A DNA stretch of 64,000 bases from Nostoc sp. JL33 (GCF_017114985.1 NZ_JABXKP010000088.1:1-64000); one strand, 5' to 3'. Positions 49,171 to 59,191 are shown, numbered from the stretch's first letter. Notes: generated by a model from the letters alone, not told the origin. Numbers and translations: made by a program.

Positions 49171-51822
49171 TTAAAACCTTTCGCCAATACCAAAATTAAT
49201 CCGGCTATCACCGTCATCGTTGATACCATAGTCAATACGAATTGGCCCTAGTGGAGACTGGACGCGAACGCCGAGACCATAGCCGTAGCCACTTCCGTTC
49301 TTATTGAGCACATCAGCTGCTAGGGTACTAGTACCCAGGTCACTGCCGATATCAAAAAATAGTGCGCCGCTAACTACTGAAAAAACTGGGAACCGATACT
49401 CAACTGATGCTTGCACATAACTGCGTCCACTACCTAATGCTCCTTCTTCATAACCCCGGACGGAGTTGCTACCCCCAAGGGTAAAAGCTTCGTAGGGAGG
49501 CAAGTCACCGAAAATGGTTCCTGCTTGGAAGTTAAATGCTAGAGTTTGTGCCCCTTTGGAGAAACTAATCAGCTTGATGGGTAAATATTGGCTGTAGCTA
49601 CCCCGTAATCTGGTGAGGAAAATGCTGCCTAGTCCCACAGGCACTGACTGATCGATTCCAAGGCGGAGATAAGAACCACTGGTAGGCTGCAAGGGGTTAT
49701 TACGGAGATCGCGCTGTACCCCTAGTTGCAATAGCACCAAGTCGTCTTCACCTGAACCAGAGAAGCTAAGTGGAACTTCTTGGCTGATGCGGTTCCCATT
49801 ATTCTCATCAAATATCGCTCCTGTTTTTCTGAGATTGCCATCGGCATCACGGGCGGAAACTCGTTGATACTGTAAACCGGCTGAGGCACTCCATACGGAA
49901 GTTTTGTAGGGATTGGAGGACAGGGGACGGGTAAAGGTGACACCACCACCTAGACGGAGAATGCGAGGGCTATCGTGAGAATCTGTATTAGTGGGATTTC
50001 CTGGGTCAAATGTTCTAATATCCTGATCTTTGCCATCAAAAATCAACGAAATGGAACTGCGGCGAAAAAGATTGACTGTGTAGGAAGTCCGGTAGGGATC
50101 TCCGGCGATCCAGGGGTCTGTATACCGCAGGTCAAACAGCAGTTCTCGCTCTCCCACCTGTACCTCTGCACCCAGTTTTTGGTTCCTACCGTTCAGGTTT
50201 TGCTGTTGATAGCTAACTGTGCCAAACAGTCCGCTAGCAGAACTAATCCCTGCCCCAGCTGCAATAGAACCGCTACCGCGTTCAGCTACATTCACTACTA
50301 CATCCACCTTGCTGGGGTCAGTACCAGGGTCAAGGGAGACATTTACATCTTCAAACAGTCCCAGTCCATACACTCGCTGTAGGTCTTTTTGCACCGTGTT
50401 GCGGTTGAATACTTGTCCTGGCTTTAATTCCAATTCTCGTTTAATGATGTAATCTTGCGTCCGTCCGCGAATCGGTTGTCCCTTCTCGTCTGTCTCCTGA
50501 CCATCTTTATTGCGGAACCGGACTCTAATGTTTTCTACTACCCCTTCTGCTATTTGCAAGGTGACAATTCCGTTTTCAGAGACTTGTGGCGCTCCAATCA
50601 CGTTGGCTAGCACGTAACCTTGGTCTTGATACCGCTTGTTTAACTGCTTGATGCCTTCCTGCAAGTCACGCAAGTTGAGGATTTTACCATACTGCTGGCG
50701 AAAGACTTCATCTACAGTGTTAGGTGGTAGTACGGAAGCAACACCAGTACCAGGGTTGGCTTGTACCTGTACCTTGGTGAGGACGGGGTTAGGCTGTACT
50801 ACAAAGCTCACTCGCACTCCCAAGGGCGTATCTTCTGGCGCGGCTTGGACGTTGGAGAAGAAGCCAGTACCAAAAATGGCGTTAATATCTTCTTGCAGTT
50901 GGCTGCGGGTTGTCGTTCGTCCTGGTTGGGTACGGATTACTCTGTAAACTTGGTCTTCTAATTCTGGTGATAGTTGCCCAGCCTGGGATCTAACTACTAC
51001 TTCCGACACCAGTACACGGGGGTCATTGGCTTCTGGGGCTGTGTTGGGTTGAGTATTTCCCGGAGTTATCGGCGGGCTAACATTCTGCGGATTTGGAGTC
51101 CCGCCTGGGCTTGGGGTAGGTGTTCGTTGTTGAGTACCTGGGGGTGCAATGCCTGGAGCGGTTGATGGTTCTGGAGTTGTGGGTAATAAAGGTTCGTTTG
51201 TCGGTGGATTGACATTTCCTGGGACTGGAGTAGTCTCAAGAGTTGGCGAAGGTGTTTGTTCTTGAGTACCTGGGGGTGGAATGACTGGAGCAGTTGATGG
51301 TTCTGGAGTTGTGGGTAATAAAGGTTCGGTTGTCGGTGGATTGACATTTCCTGGGACTGGAGTAGTCTCAAGAGTTGGCGAAGGTGTTTGTTCTTGAGTA
51401 CCTGGGGGTGGAATGACTGGAGCAGTTGATGGCTGTTGAGTAGGGTTGGGATTTATTAGAGGGGCTTGTGCAGTTCTTGGCGTTGTCGAGGTTGGTACTA
51501 TTACCCCTGGTTTTGCTTCGGCGTAGCCCGCCTTCTCTACGAGACGCTCCGCGAATGGCATCGCTGCTCGATTGACAGGGTAAACTGTGGCAATGGGAGA
51601 TTGTAGATGTTCCGCCTCTGTAACCCCTGTGGGATTAGGTCGAGATTTTAAATCACTAGAGTCACCCTGACCAGTGTCCTTTTCTGGCTGCTCATTTGTT
51701 CCTAGTGTCAAAACTTCTGTTGTCAGTTTTGAACTGTTGGCGGTTTGTGCATTTGCACTCATTGAGCCGCCCAAAGGGGCTGCAATTGCTACTGCTGCCA
51801 GCAATACGGGAGATAAACGCAT
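49171..51822 (-). CDS. Omp85/BamA-type outer-membrane protein
   Basis: The 883-residue protein has a signal peptide (about 1-25, ending ANAQT). It then has a long proline/threonine-rich linker (about 100-270), three POTRA-like domains (about 275-520) and a C-terminal 16-strand-type barrel ending RINFGIGERF. Omp85 inserts beta-barrel proteins into the outer membrane. The linker has 44-residue repeats (STAPVIPPPGTQEQTPSPTL type). Residues about 84-100 (AMPFAERLVEKAGYAEA) are encoded by a small dispersed repeat inserted in frame. It is followed by lpxC, and purC lies upstream. Confidence 0.93.
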   Translation of the reverse strand: MRLSPVLLAAVAIAAPLGGSMSANAQTANSSKLTTEVLTLGTNEQPEKDTGQGDSSDLKSRPNPTGVTEAEHLQSPIATVYPVNRAAMPFAERLVEKAGYAEAKPGVIVPTSTTPRTAQAPLINPNPTQQPSTAPVIPPPGTQEQTPSPTLETTPVPGNVNPPTTEPLLPTTPEPSTAPVIPPPGTQEQTPSPTLETTPVPGNVNPPTNEPLLPTTPEPSTAPGIAPPGTQQRTPTPSPGGTPNPQNVSPPITPGNTQPNTAPEANDPRVLVSEVVVRSQAGQLSPELEDQVYRVIRTQPGRTTTRSQLQEDINAIFGTGFFSNVQAAPEDTPLGVRVSFVVQPNPVLTKVQVQANPGTGVASVLPPNTVDEVFRQQYGKILNLRDLQEGIKQLNKRYQDQGYVLANVIGAPQVSENGIVTLQIAEGVVENIRVRFRNKDGQETDEKGQPIRGRTQDYIIKRELELKPGQVFNRNTVQKDLQRVYGLGLFEDVNVSLDPGTDPSKVDVVVNVAERGSGSIAAGAGISSASGLFGTVSYQQQNLNGRNQKLGAEVQVGERELLFDLRYTDPWIAGDPYRTSYTVNLFRRSSISLIFDGKDQDIRTFDPGNPTNTDSHDSPRILRLGGGVTFTRPLSSNPYKTSVWSASAGLQYQRVSARDADGNLRKTGAIFDENNGNRISQEVPLSFSGSGEDDLVLLQLGVQRDLRNNPLQPTSGSYLRLGIDQSVPVGLGSIFLTRLRGSYSQYLPIKLISFSKGAQTLAFNFQAGTIFGDLPPYEAFTLGGSNSVRGYEEGALGSGRSYVQASVEYRFPVFSVVSGALFFDIGSDLGTSTLAADVLNKNGSGYGYGLGVRVQSPLGPIRIDYGINDDGDSRINFGIGERF
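51065..51436. repeat. 132-bp tandem repeats inside omp85
   Basis: The segment starting CTGGAGCAGTTGATGG recurs at 51285 and 51417, with a diverged copy at 51153, a spacing of 132 bases (44 codons). The first two units are nearly identical and the third has diverged. Confidence 0.8.
51520..51565. repeat. Small dispersed repeat inside omp85, in frame
   Basis: GGCGTAGCCCGCC, TCTACGAGACGCTCCGCGAA and TGGCATCGC form a repeat of the same family as those at 2000-2050 and near 1020. It adds about 15 codons without breaking the frame. Confidence 0.75.
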
Positions 51823-51890
51823 TTTACTTATGATTCCTATTCACGACCACACACACACCATCACAAATTAGTCATTGGGCATTGGGCATT

Positions 51891-51996
51891 GGGCACTTGT
51901 ACTGAGCGTTGCCGTTGGCGTGGTCACTGAGCTTTGTTGAAGTGCAGCCTCTCGTAGAGAAGTATTGGGCACTTGTACTGAGCGTTGCCGTTGGCG
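51891..51996. repeat. Duplicated small dispersed repeats between purC and omp85
   Basis: A 30-base segment beginning GGGCACTTGTACTGAGCGTT occurs identically at 51891-51920 and 51967-51996, with heptamer (GGGCATT) repeats alongside. They lie in the omp85 upstream region. Confidence 0.75.
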
Positions 51997-52091
51997 CAGC
52001 CCAAGGTAGAGAAATATTGGGCATTGGGTATTATTTACCAAAGACAAATGACAAATGACAATCCACACGAGTTTAATTGATTTTTGCCCAT

Positions 52092-52829
52092 TTAGTTATT
52101 ACTCTGTACCGCTTTTAGCACTCTTTGTAAAACCTCCTGGTAGGCATTCTCTACATTTCCTAAGTCTCGGCGAAAGCGGTCTTTGTCCATTACTCGGCGG
52201 TTTGAGTCCTCTTCTGCGGTATCCCACAAACGGCAGGTATCGGGGCTAATTTCGTCTGCCAAGAGCAACTGCTGTTGTGAGTCCAAACCAAACTCTAGTT
52301 TGAAGTCTACTAGGGTAATGCCGCACCGTTGCCAAAAGTTACTGAGAAATTCGTTGATTTGCAATGCTAGATGTGTAATTGCGTCTACTTGTTCCGCAGT
52401 AGCTAGTTCTAGCAGGTACAGGCGATCGCGTGTCAACAAAGGATCTCCTAACTGATCGTTTTTGTAATAAAACTCAACCAAAGGCTTTTTCAGAATTGTA
52501 CCCACTGGTAACCCTGTTTGCTGACACAGACTGCCAGCAGCAATATTTCTGATAACTACTTCTAAGGGTAAAATCTTTACTGCTCTCACCCGCATCTGAT
52601 TCGGGGCGGGGCTGTCGATAAAGTGAGTCTTTATACCATTTGCCTCCAACTGTTTAAAAAGCTGGCTGGAAATGCTACAATTAATTTTTCCCTTATCTTG
52701 GATGCTGCCACGCTTTTGGGCGTTAAACGCCGTGGCGTCGTCTTTAAAATCGGCCAACAAGACTTCCGGATCGTCCGTTGTATAAAGAATTTTCGCTTTG
52801 CCTTCGTATAATTTGGAATTAACAGACAT
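52092..52829 (-). CDS. purC: Phosphoribosylaminoimidazole-succinocarboxamide synthase
   Basis: The 245-residue protein has the SAICAR synthetase landmarks KLYEGKAKILY, DDATAFNAQKRGSI, the EVVIRNIAAGS segment and ADEISPDTCRLWD. It joins aspartate to CAIR in purine synthesis. It lies upstream of omp85 in the same direction, separated by about 270 bases of repeats. Confidence 0.95.
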   Translation of the reverse strand: MSVNSKLYEGKAKILYTTDDPEVLLADFKDDATAFNAQKRGSIQDKGKINCSISSQLFKQLEANGIKTHFIDSPAPNQMRVRAVKILPLEVVIRNIAAGSLCQQTGLPVGTILKKPLVEFYYKNDQLGDPLLTRDRLYLLELATAEQVDAITHLALQINEFLSNFWQRCGITLVDFKLEFGLDSQQQLLLADEISPDTCRLWDTAEEDSNRRVMDKDRFRRDLGNVENAYQEVLQRVLKAVQSNN

Positions 52830-53507
52830 GGTGGCAGGTAAGTTCTAGGCGATGAACCAAAGGTTGTCCTTTGAAGCTTCACCATTTTATCTTTAGTTAT
52901 TAACTATTAACCATTGGTGATTATTTAAGAGGATGCGGGGATGCCGATAATTGGGCAGAGGGGCAGACGAAGATAAGGGATATCAGGGAGAAATAATCAA
53001 TGTCCAATGCCCAATGCCCTGTTCTTAGTCATTGGTTAGCAGCAAGTTGCTAAAGATTCACAACTGAATCTCTAACTTTTAACAGAGGACGATTGGCTTT
53101 GATAAATAGTATGTTAATGCAAGTGCTTTTATTTACGCCTCTGTAAGAAATATTGCGGATAAAATTTTACTAAGACATACGGTTATGTTTTAATAGTTTG
53201 TAACTCAGGGTTTCGGCTGAGGTTAGTTACAATCGGAACTTCATAAATTAAGATGAGAGAAATTGACAACCGGGAGGAAAGTCAAATATTCTTTGTAGTT
53301 ACTTTAGCAGAAACTTTTTTTGTAACATTTACAACAAAAGTATTTCAAGCTTTATCTTCTAGTCTCAAAATCTGAATTAACCAATTCCCGCATCACCGAT
53401 TGGAAAAGGAGTTGGATGATTTGATTTCCCCTAGTCTGACGAAAGTAAAGATCAGCGTAGCTAGTAATTAAGCTTTAAAGATTTAAACAGAAAAAGAGGT
53501 GAATAAA
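52830..53507. other. Intergenic stretch without recognised gene
   Basis: A 40-codon frame at 53253-53375 (MREIDNREESQIFFVV start) has no family support. The rest contains heptamer remnants near 53000 and AT-rich DNA that should include the promoter of the gene at 53508. Confidence 0.45.
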
Positions 53508-53783
53508 TTGGAGAACAAAATAGTGAACAAGGATGATTTTCTCTATCCTCGTGGTCGCTACTACGGTCAGGTCAAGCCAGAAAACTTGGTTTTTAATGCG
53601 AATCTACAGGAATTTGCCCAACGCGTCAGCTACATTTGCAACTTAGAAACAGGTGGAAAACTGCCTCCAGGTGCAGCTTACGAACAAATAAAGGATTTAT
53701 GGAAACAGTTGAAACGCTCAAAAAAAGAGCTAAGAATTGGCGAAGACCCCTTTCAGGATGACCAGGGAGAGGCTCAAGGGTAA
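53508..53783 (+). CDS. Small conserved cyanobacterial protein (DUF7219-like)
   Basis: The 91-residue protein has the conserved core DDFLYPRGRYYGQVKPENLV in parts, then NLQEFAQRVSYICNLETGGK, which defines a small cyanobacterial family of unknown function. The start is placed at TTG 53508 because GAGG lies eight bases before it; a GTG at 53499 overlaps that site. The C-terminal tail is acidic. Confidence 0.7.
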   Translation: MENKIVNKDDFLYPRGRYYGQVKPENLVFNANLQEFAQRVSYICNLETGGKLPPGAAYEQIKDLWKQLKRSKKELRIGEDPFQDDQGEAQG

Positions 53784-53850
53784 AGGGGAGATGAGGGAGA
53801 TGAGGGAGATGAGGGGAAATAACCAATGCCCAATGACAAATGACAAATGA

Positions 53851-56472
53851 CTACTTAGTAACTATTGTCCAAACACCATCCCAATGTTCTGGGGGCGGCG
53901 TTTGTTGATAATTACGCGCACGTTCTAGGTGGATATCAACAGCTTGGTCTTGGGGTTGAATGCATTTGGCGGCTTGAAAACAGATGATCGCTTGTGAGAA
54001 GTTGCGCGATAAATAAGCCGAGCGTCCAGTATGATAGTGAAATAAAAACTCTTGAGTATTGGCATCTAGGGTAGTATTGCGATCGCCAATTAACTCGTAG
54101 ATATTCACCGCTTGGTGTTTCCCTTTGACGCGAATTTTATCTAACTCGCGCACCCAAATGCGATCGCTGCAAAGCTGGTAAGTAAATTCACTCAAAAGTA
54201 TATCACAACCATAATCCTTAGTTACCGCTTCCAAACGTGAACTCAAATTTACACCATCCCCAATTACGGTGTAATCCATCCGTTTGCGGGAACCAATATT
54301 ACCCGAAACCACATCCCCAGAACTAATCCCAATGCCAATACGAATTTGTGGCTGCGCCTGGATAATTCGTCGTTGGTTAAATTCCTCTAGGCGGCGTCTC
54401 ATATCTAAGGCTGACTGCACAGCCCTCCAAGCATGATTTTCTGTAAGTGGTAGCGGCGCACCAAATACCGCCATTAAGGCATCACCAATAAATTTATCGA
54501 GAGTGCCTTCGTAGTTAAAAACCGCCTCCACCATCGTTTCAAAATACTGATTGAGCAGCGATACCACCTCAGCTGCACCGAGATTTTCCGTAAGTGTTGT
54601 GTAGCCCCGGATATCAGAAAACAAGATGGTTACTTCCTTGCGCTCACCCACCATTAAAGCATCTTCCCCCAGAGCCATAACTTGTTCGGCTACATGAGGC
54701 GTTAAATAGCGGGACATGGTAGTTTTCATCCGTTTTTCCTGACTGATGTCTTCCAACACGACCAAACCACCCCGAACACCGCCTTCTGGGTTAGTTAGGG
54801 GATTAACAGTGAGATTCGTACTGCGTTCTAATTGTTGCACCTGATCGGAAGTGAGAAACTCAGATTGGGGAGTGAGGGGTAAATTCCAGGGAATGAAGAC
54901 ATTGGGATTAGTGCGATCGCGCACTGCTAAAATTGAATGCTGATTCCTAATTCCTGTTAACGGTAGCGGGGCGTTTAGCCCGTATTGAGTTTCACTTTTA
55001 ACTCCTAACTCCTCACTCATAACTTGGTATAGTCCCACCAGCAAACTTTGCTCTGGCACATAATGTTTAGCCCCAGTTTTTAAACTATCTTCTAGCCGCA
55101 TTTGCAGATTATCAATCGGCACAACTTCCCAAACTAGGCGACCAATCAAATTTTGTTCCCACAAAAGCTTGTAATTTTTAGTATTAGCGTCTCCTATCGG
55201 ACAACCCAGTAACTCCAGTGCTGCATCATTAATCGTGACAATCCGTCCTGCCATATCTGTAGAAATCACAGCATCTGACAGACTTTGCAAAATGTCTTTT
55301 TGATACTGTTTTTCTAACAGCACATTTTCAAACAGACGAGCATTTTCTAAAGCAATTCCTGCCTGAATATTAAAAGCCCGCATAAACTCTTCATCAGATG
55401 CAGTAAAACTGCTTTGTTGCTTATTAATTAATTGTGTTACCCCAATCAATTCATTTGCAGAATTAAATACTGGCAAACATAGGATATTACGAGTTCTATA
55501 ACCAGTTTTTCTATCTGTAGTCGGGTCAAAGCGGGGATCTTTATAGGCATCGGAAATATTTAAGGCTTCACCAGTGGAGGCCACATAGCCAGCAATACCA
55601 CGGTTCGCGGGAATGCGGATTTCTATCAAGTTTGTGCCATCTGCCGCCGCTGCTACTTTCGTCCAGAGTTCGCTCATCTCTTTACGATATAAAAATAGTG
55701 TGCTGCGGTCTGCTTGCATTAAAATTCGAGCTTGCTCCATGACTATCTGCAAAGTTGCTTCTAAATCCAGACTTTGCCCCAGTGTCTGAGTTGCCCGCAA
55801 CAAAGCCGTTGCGCCTCGTTGATTGCGAGCTGCTACATAAAAAGATTGGCAGCTTTCCAGAATAATACCAATAGAAGCGGCAAAGTCTCGAAAACGTTCT
55901 TCATCATCAGAATTAAACGGAACATTCCCGGTTTTATTAGCTAGTTGAACTACTGCTACAGTCTGGTTTTTGCTACTGATAACAGGCATACATAAAATAT
56001 TATGGATTTTGTAGCCCATTTGTTTTTCAAGTTCTGGGCTAAATAAGGGATGAGTATAAGTTTCAGATATATTTAGATATTCACCTGTACTAGCAACATG
56101 ACCGGGGATACCCACTGTAATGGGAGTCCGAATTTCTAAGAATTTTTGGGTATTATCTTGGGGAACTTTTGACCACAGTTGACCTTTGTCATAGTCAACT
56201 AAAAAAATAGCTGTGTGTTCTGCTTGCAGGATTTGACCAATTTTGAGTGTGATTGCTTCTAGCACCTTCTCCAACATAGTTTCTAGAGCTTCATTATTAA
56301 TCAGTTCAATGGCTCTAAGAAATTGCTGGAACTCAGCAGTTATGAAGTCGAGTAAACAAACAAATTCATTAACAGATAAATCTTTAACGCGACGCAGTAG
56401 GGCGTGAGTACGATTAACTTGAGTCAGTTCAGTTAATGTAGCCAAGACGCTGCCAGGGTTGGGGAGTGTCAT
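53851..56472 (-). CDS. Class III adenylyl cyclase with two GAF domains and PAS (CyaB-like)
   Basis: The 873-residue protein follows the plan of Anabaena CyaB1/CyaB2. It has GAF-A (about 60-205), GAF-B (about 225-385) with NKF/DE-type residues, PAS (about 390-580), a class III catalytic domain (about 612-800) and a TPR-like tail (about 805-860). The catalytic domain has the metal Asp in LFSDIRGY (D620) and KFIGDALMA (D664), the purine-specifying Lys in TLDKFIG, and MDYTVIGDGVNLSSRLE. It makes cAMP, with GAF domains that bind cAMP in the known relatives. A segment of about 30 residues (484-513) inside the PAS region looks like repeat DNA read in frame. Confidence 0.9.
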   Translation of the reverse strand: MTLPNPGSVLATLTELTQVNRTHALLRRVKDLSVNEFVCLLDFITAEFQQFLRAIELINNEALETMLEKVLEAITLKIGQILQAEHTAIFLVDYDKGQLWSKVPQDNTQKFLEIRTPITVGIPGHVASTGEYLNISETYTHPLFSPELEKQMGYKIHNILCMPVISSKNQTVAVVQLANKTGNVPFNSDDEERFRDFAASIGIILESCQSFYVAARNQRGATALLRATQTLGQSLDLEATLQIVMEQARILMQADRSTLFLYRKEMSELWTKVAAAADGTNLIEIRIPANRGIAGYVASTGEALNISDAYKDPRFDPTTDRKTGYRTRNILCLPVFNSANELIGVTQLINKQQSSFTASDEEFMRAFNIQAGIALENARLFENVLLEKQYQKDILQSLSDAVISTDMAGRIVTINDAALELLGCPIGDANTKNYKLLWEQNLIGRLVWEVVPIDNLQMRLEDSLKTGAKHYVPEQSLLVGLYQVMSEELGVKSETQYGLNAPLPLTGIRNQHSILAVRDRTNPNVFIPWNLPLTPQSEFLTSDQVQQLERSTNLTVNPLTNPEGGVRGGLVVLEDISQEKRMKTTMSRYLTPHVAEQVMALGEDALMVGERKEVTILFSDIRGYTTLTENLGAAEVVSLLNQYFETMVEAVFNYEGTLDKFIGDALMAVFGAPLPLTENHAWRAVQSALDMRRRLEEFNQRRIIQAQPQIRIGIGISSGDVVSGNIGSRKRMDYTVIGDGVNLSSRLEAVTKDYGCDILLSEFTYQLCSDRIWVRELDKIRVKGKHQAVNIYELIGDRNTTLDANTQEFLFHYHTGRSAYLSRNFSQAIICFQAAKCIQPQDQAVDIHLERARNYQQTPPPEHWDGVWTIVTK
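54934..55023. repeat. Intergenic-type repeat DNA inside the cyclase gene
   Basis: On the plus strand the segment reads TTAACTCCTAACTCCTCACT and contains GCGTTTAGCCCGT, like intergenic repeats at 46305, 49130 and 5268. It is read in frame as residues MSEELGVKSETQYGLNAPLP of the PAS region. Confidence 0.6.
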
Positions 56473-56573
56473 GGGAATTTTAGATTTTAGATTTTAGATT
56501 TTGGATTTTGGGCATTGGGCAAAACAGTTCCGAGTAAAGAAGTGAGATTCCCCACTCCCTACTCCCCACTCCC

Positions 56574-57704
56574 CTATTTTGCCAACTGTTCAGCAAATAT
56601 CACCTTTTGATAGTAATCTTGTAGCTGCCTAGTGGCAGCCGCCCAACCCCAACTTTCTGCTTCCTGGCGAGCATTTTGACGGATGATGTCTCGTTGTTGT
56701 TTTTGTTCTAAGAGGCGAATAGTAGCAGCTAATGCTCCTTGAACATCTGCTGTTGGCTCGAAAAGATATCCATTTACGCCATCTGTCACAATATCAGGAA
56801 TCCCTCCCGAACGGGCTGCTACCACCGGACAGCCAGCAGCCATCGCTTCTAGTAGTACTAAGCCTAGTGTTTCTGTACGGGAAGGAAAGATAAAGGCATC
56901 AGCACTCGCAAAGGCAGCACCTAACTCTTTCCCCATGAGATAGCCAACAAAATAAGTGTTTGTGCCAGCAAAGTGTTTTTCCAGTGCTTGACGGTGGGGG
57001 CCATCCCCAACCAATGCCAACCGCGCTTGGGGAATTGCCTCTAAAATGGGTTTAATGCGCTCAATTTCTTTTTCAGCAGAAAGCCGCCCCACGTAAAGTA
57101 GCAATGGGCTTTCTGGATGATTTTGCGATAGGCGCGATCGCATCTCTACACTAGCTAAATCGGGGTGAAATAATTCCGTATCCACCCCGCGCTGCCATAA
57201 ATCTACACGTTCAATACCATGTGCTGTCAGTTCCTCCACCATTACTGTGGAGGTACACAGATTTAAAGCTGCTTGATTATGAGCGCCTTTCAGCAGTTCC
57301 CAAAGAAAACCTTCCAGCATCCCCAAGCCGTAATGCTGGAGGTATTGGGGTAAATGCGTATGATAAGACGCCACTAAGGGTATTTTGAGGATTTTGCTAT
57401 AAAATATGCCAGATAAACCTAAAACTGCTGGATTGACGACATGAATAACATCTGGCTTAAACTCTTCTAAAACATACCCAATGGCTGGGCGGGGAAGTGC
57501 CATTTTCAATTCTGGATATAATGGCAGAGGAAAGCCAGTAACGCCATAAACTTTAGCGCCTTTGTGTTCAGTGATGCCTCCATCAGGGGCAATCACCAGC
57601 ACTTGATTACCACTTCGCTGTAAATGGTCAACAGTATGGCGCAGGCGCGTTACAATGCCGTCAACCTTGGGTAAAAAGGTTTCGGTGAATAGGGCAATTC
57701 TCAT
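56574..57704 (-). CDS. sqdX: Glycosyltransferase family 4, sulfoquinovosyltransferase-like
   Basis: The 376-residue protein opens RIALFTETFLPKVDGIVTRL, the typical SqdX start. It has the GT4 nucleotide-sugar motifs LLYVGRLSAEKE and FPSRTETLGLVLLEAMAAG near the C-terminus. SqdX moves sulfoquinovose from UDP-SQ to diacylglycerol to make sulfolipid. The gene for UDP-SQ synthase lies just upstream on the same strand, which supports the call. Confidence 0.88.
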   Translation of the reverse strand: MRIALFTETFLPKVDGIVTRLRHTVDHLQRSGNQVLVIAPDGGITEHKGAKVYGVTGFPLPLYPELKMALPRPAIGYVLEEFKPDVIHVVNPAVLGLSGIFYSKILKIPLVASYHTHLPQYLQHYGLGMLEGFLWELLKGAHNQAALNLCTSTVMVEELTAHGIERVDLWQRGVDTELFHPDLASVEMRSRLSQNHPESPLLLYVGRLSAEKEIERIKPILEAIPQARLALVGDGPHRQALEKHFAGTNTYFVGYLMGKELGAAFASADAFIFPSRTETLGLVLLEAMAAGCPVVAARSGGIPDIVTDGVNGYLFEPTADVQGALAATIRLLEQKQQRDIIRQNARQEAESWGWAAATRQLQDYYQKVIFAEQLAK

Positions 57705-57833
57705 ATAAAACTATTCAGTCCAGGCAGATAATCTCAGCTTAGAGTGCATTTTGCTATTAAACCAGAGTAAACTGTCTCGCGTGCTGTAATCAATTCTGCA
57801 CAGTCAAAATAATTATGGTAAACGCAAATTTAG

Positions 57834-57936
57834 TAAGCTGTTCCACATTTAACGTGCATAATTAGGGCGGGCAAGATGCCCACCCCACAAGAGTTCTGTT
57901 TAATTCGGTTATGCAAATTAGATGTTTTTCAGCTTA
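57834..57936. mobile_element. MITE-like element, TAAGCTGTTCCACAT family, copy 3
   Basis: The 103-bp copy has the left end intact and a worn right end (GATGTTTTTCAGCTTA). The inner hairpin is present. It lies between sqdB and sqdX. Confidence 0.7.
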
Positions 57937-58036
57937 ATAGCTGGACGATACGCCTGATAAATAATAATTGATTGGTCGTCATATTGTGCTAAAACATGAC
58001 GACCAGTGTTAAACCCGCTATTTACTGGGGTTTATC

Positions 58037-59191
58037 CTAATTTCTGTGCCAAGAAACTTTGGGCATAATTTGCTTGTGATCAACTCGTTTTTGATACTTG
58101 ATGGCAAAGTTTAAGAGAGAATCGAGTAAAGAATCAGAAAGCAAGTGAGGCTGTAAACCTAAATCGAGCAATTTAGTGTTTTTAGCGTTGAAGTAATGTT
58201 CTTCTTTCTCGACTCTAGGATTATCTAGGTGATTGATATCTATATTCAATCCGATAGCGTTACCAGCTTTTTTCACCATCAATGCCAAGTCACCAACGCT
58301 GAATTGTTCGGTAAATTGGTTAAATACACGGAATTCACCAGCTTCGGCAGGGTTAGCGATCGCTAATTCCACACATCGGACTGTATCCCGAATATCCAAA
58401 AATCCGCGAGTTTGCCCACCTTTACCATAGACGGTTAAGGGGTGTCCAATCGCTGCTTGAATACAAAAGCGGTTCAGTGCTGTACCAAACACACCATCGT
58501 AATCCAGCCGATTAATCAATAATTCGTCCATCCCCGTTTCTTCGGTTAAAACGCCATAAACCACACCCTGATTTAAATCCGTTGCCCGCAATCCCCAAAT
58601 CCGGCAAGCAAAGTGGATGTTATGACTATCATGGACTTTGCTTAAATGGTACATTGAACCGGGCTGCTTGGGATAAGGTAGGGTATCCTTGCGTCCATTG
58701 TGTTCAATGGTGATGTACCCTTCTTCTATGTCAATGTTGGGTGTACCATATTCACCCATCGTCCCCAGCTTCACCAGATGACAGTCCGGGAAATCTTCCC
58801 GCATGGCATACAGTAAGTTCAACGTACCAACTACATTATTGACCTGGGTGAGAACTGCGTGTTCGCGGTCAATCATGGAAAATGGAGCCGAACGCTGTTC
58901 ACCAAAATGTACTAGAGCGTTTGGCTGAAATTGATGTAATGTTTTATGGAGAAACTCGTAATTAGTAATATCGCCGATGAACAGATCGATAGATTTACCT
59001 GTCAAATCTTGCCAGCGCTGGAGGCGTTCCTGAATTAGTGCGATCGGCGTGAGAGTTTCGACACCAAGTTCATTATCCCAGTGCCGCCGCACCAAACTAT
59101 CTAAAATTCCAACTTCATAACCTCGATTGGAAAGGTAAAGAGCAGTTGCCCAACCGCAATATCCATCACCACCAATAACCAGGACTTTCAT
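58037..59191 (-). CDS. sqdB: UDP-sulfoquinovose synthase
   Basis: The 384-residue protein (ATG at 59191; a GTG lies two codons earlier) is an SDR-type enzyme with KVLVIGGDGYCGWATALYLS (about 2-21), HFGEQRSAPFSM and MYHLSKVHDSHN with the Tyr/Lys pair. It makes UDP-sulfoquinovose from UDP-glucose and sulfite for sulfolipid. It lies upstream of sqdX. Confidence 0.95.
   Translation of the reverse strand: MKVLVIGGDGYCGWATALYLSNRGYEVGILDSLVRRHWDNELGVETLTPIALIQERLQRWQDLTGKSIDLFIGDITNYEFLHKTLHQFQPNALVHFGEQRSAPFSMIDREHAVLTQVNNVVGTLNLLYAMREDFPDCHLVKLGTMGEYGTPNIDIEEGYITIEHNGRKDTLPYPKQPGSMYHLSKVHDSHNIHFACRIWGLRATDLNQGVVYGVLTEETGMDELLINRLDYDGVFGTALNRFCIQAAIGHPLTVYGKGGQTRGFLDIRDTVRCVELAIANPAEAGEFRVFNQFTEQFSVGDLALMVKKAGNAIGLNIDINHLDNPRVEKEEHYFNAKNTKLLDLGLQPHLLSDSLLDSLLNFAIKYQKRVDHKQIMPKVSWHRN

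Noticed and set aside
53253..53375. Possible 40-codon gene
   Set aside because: It has no ribosome-binding site of note, no family resemblance and no supporting neighbour.
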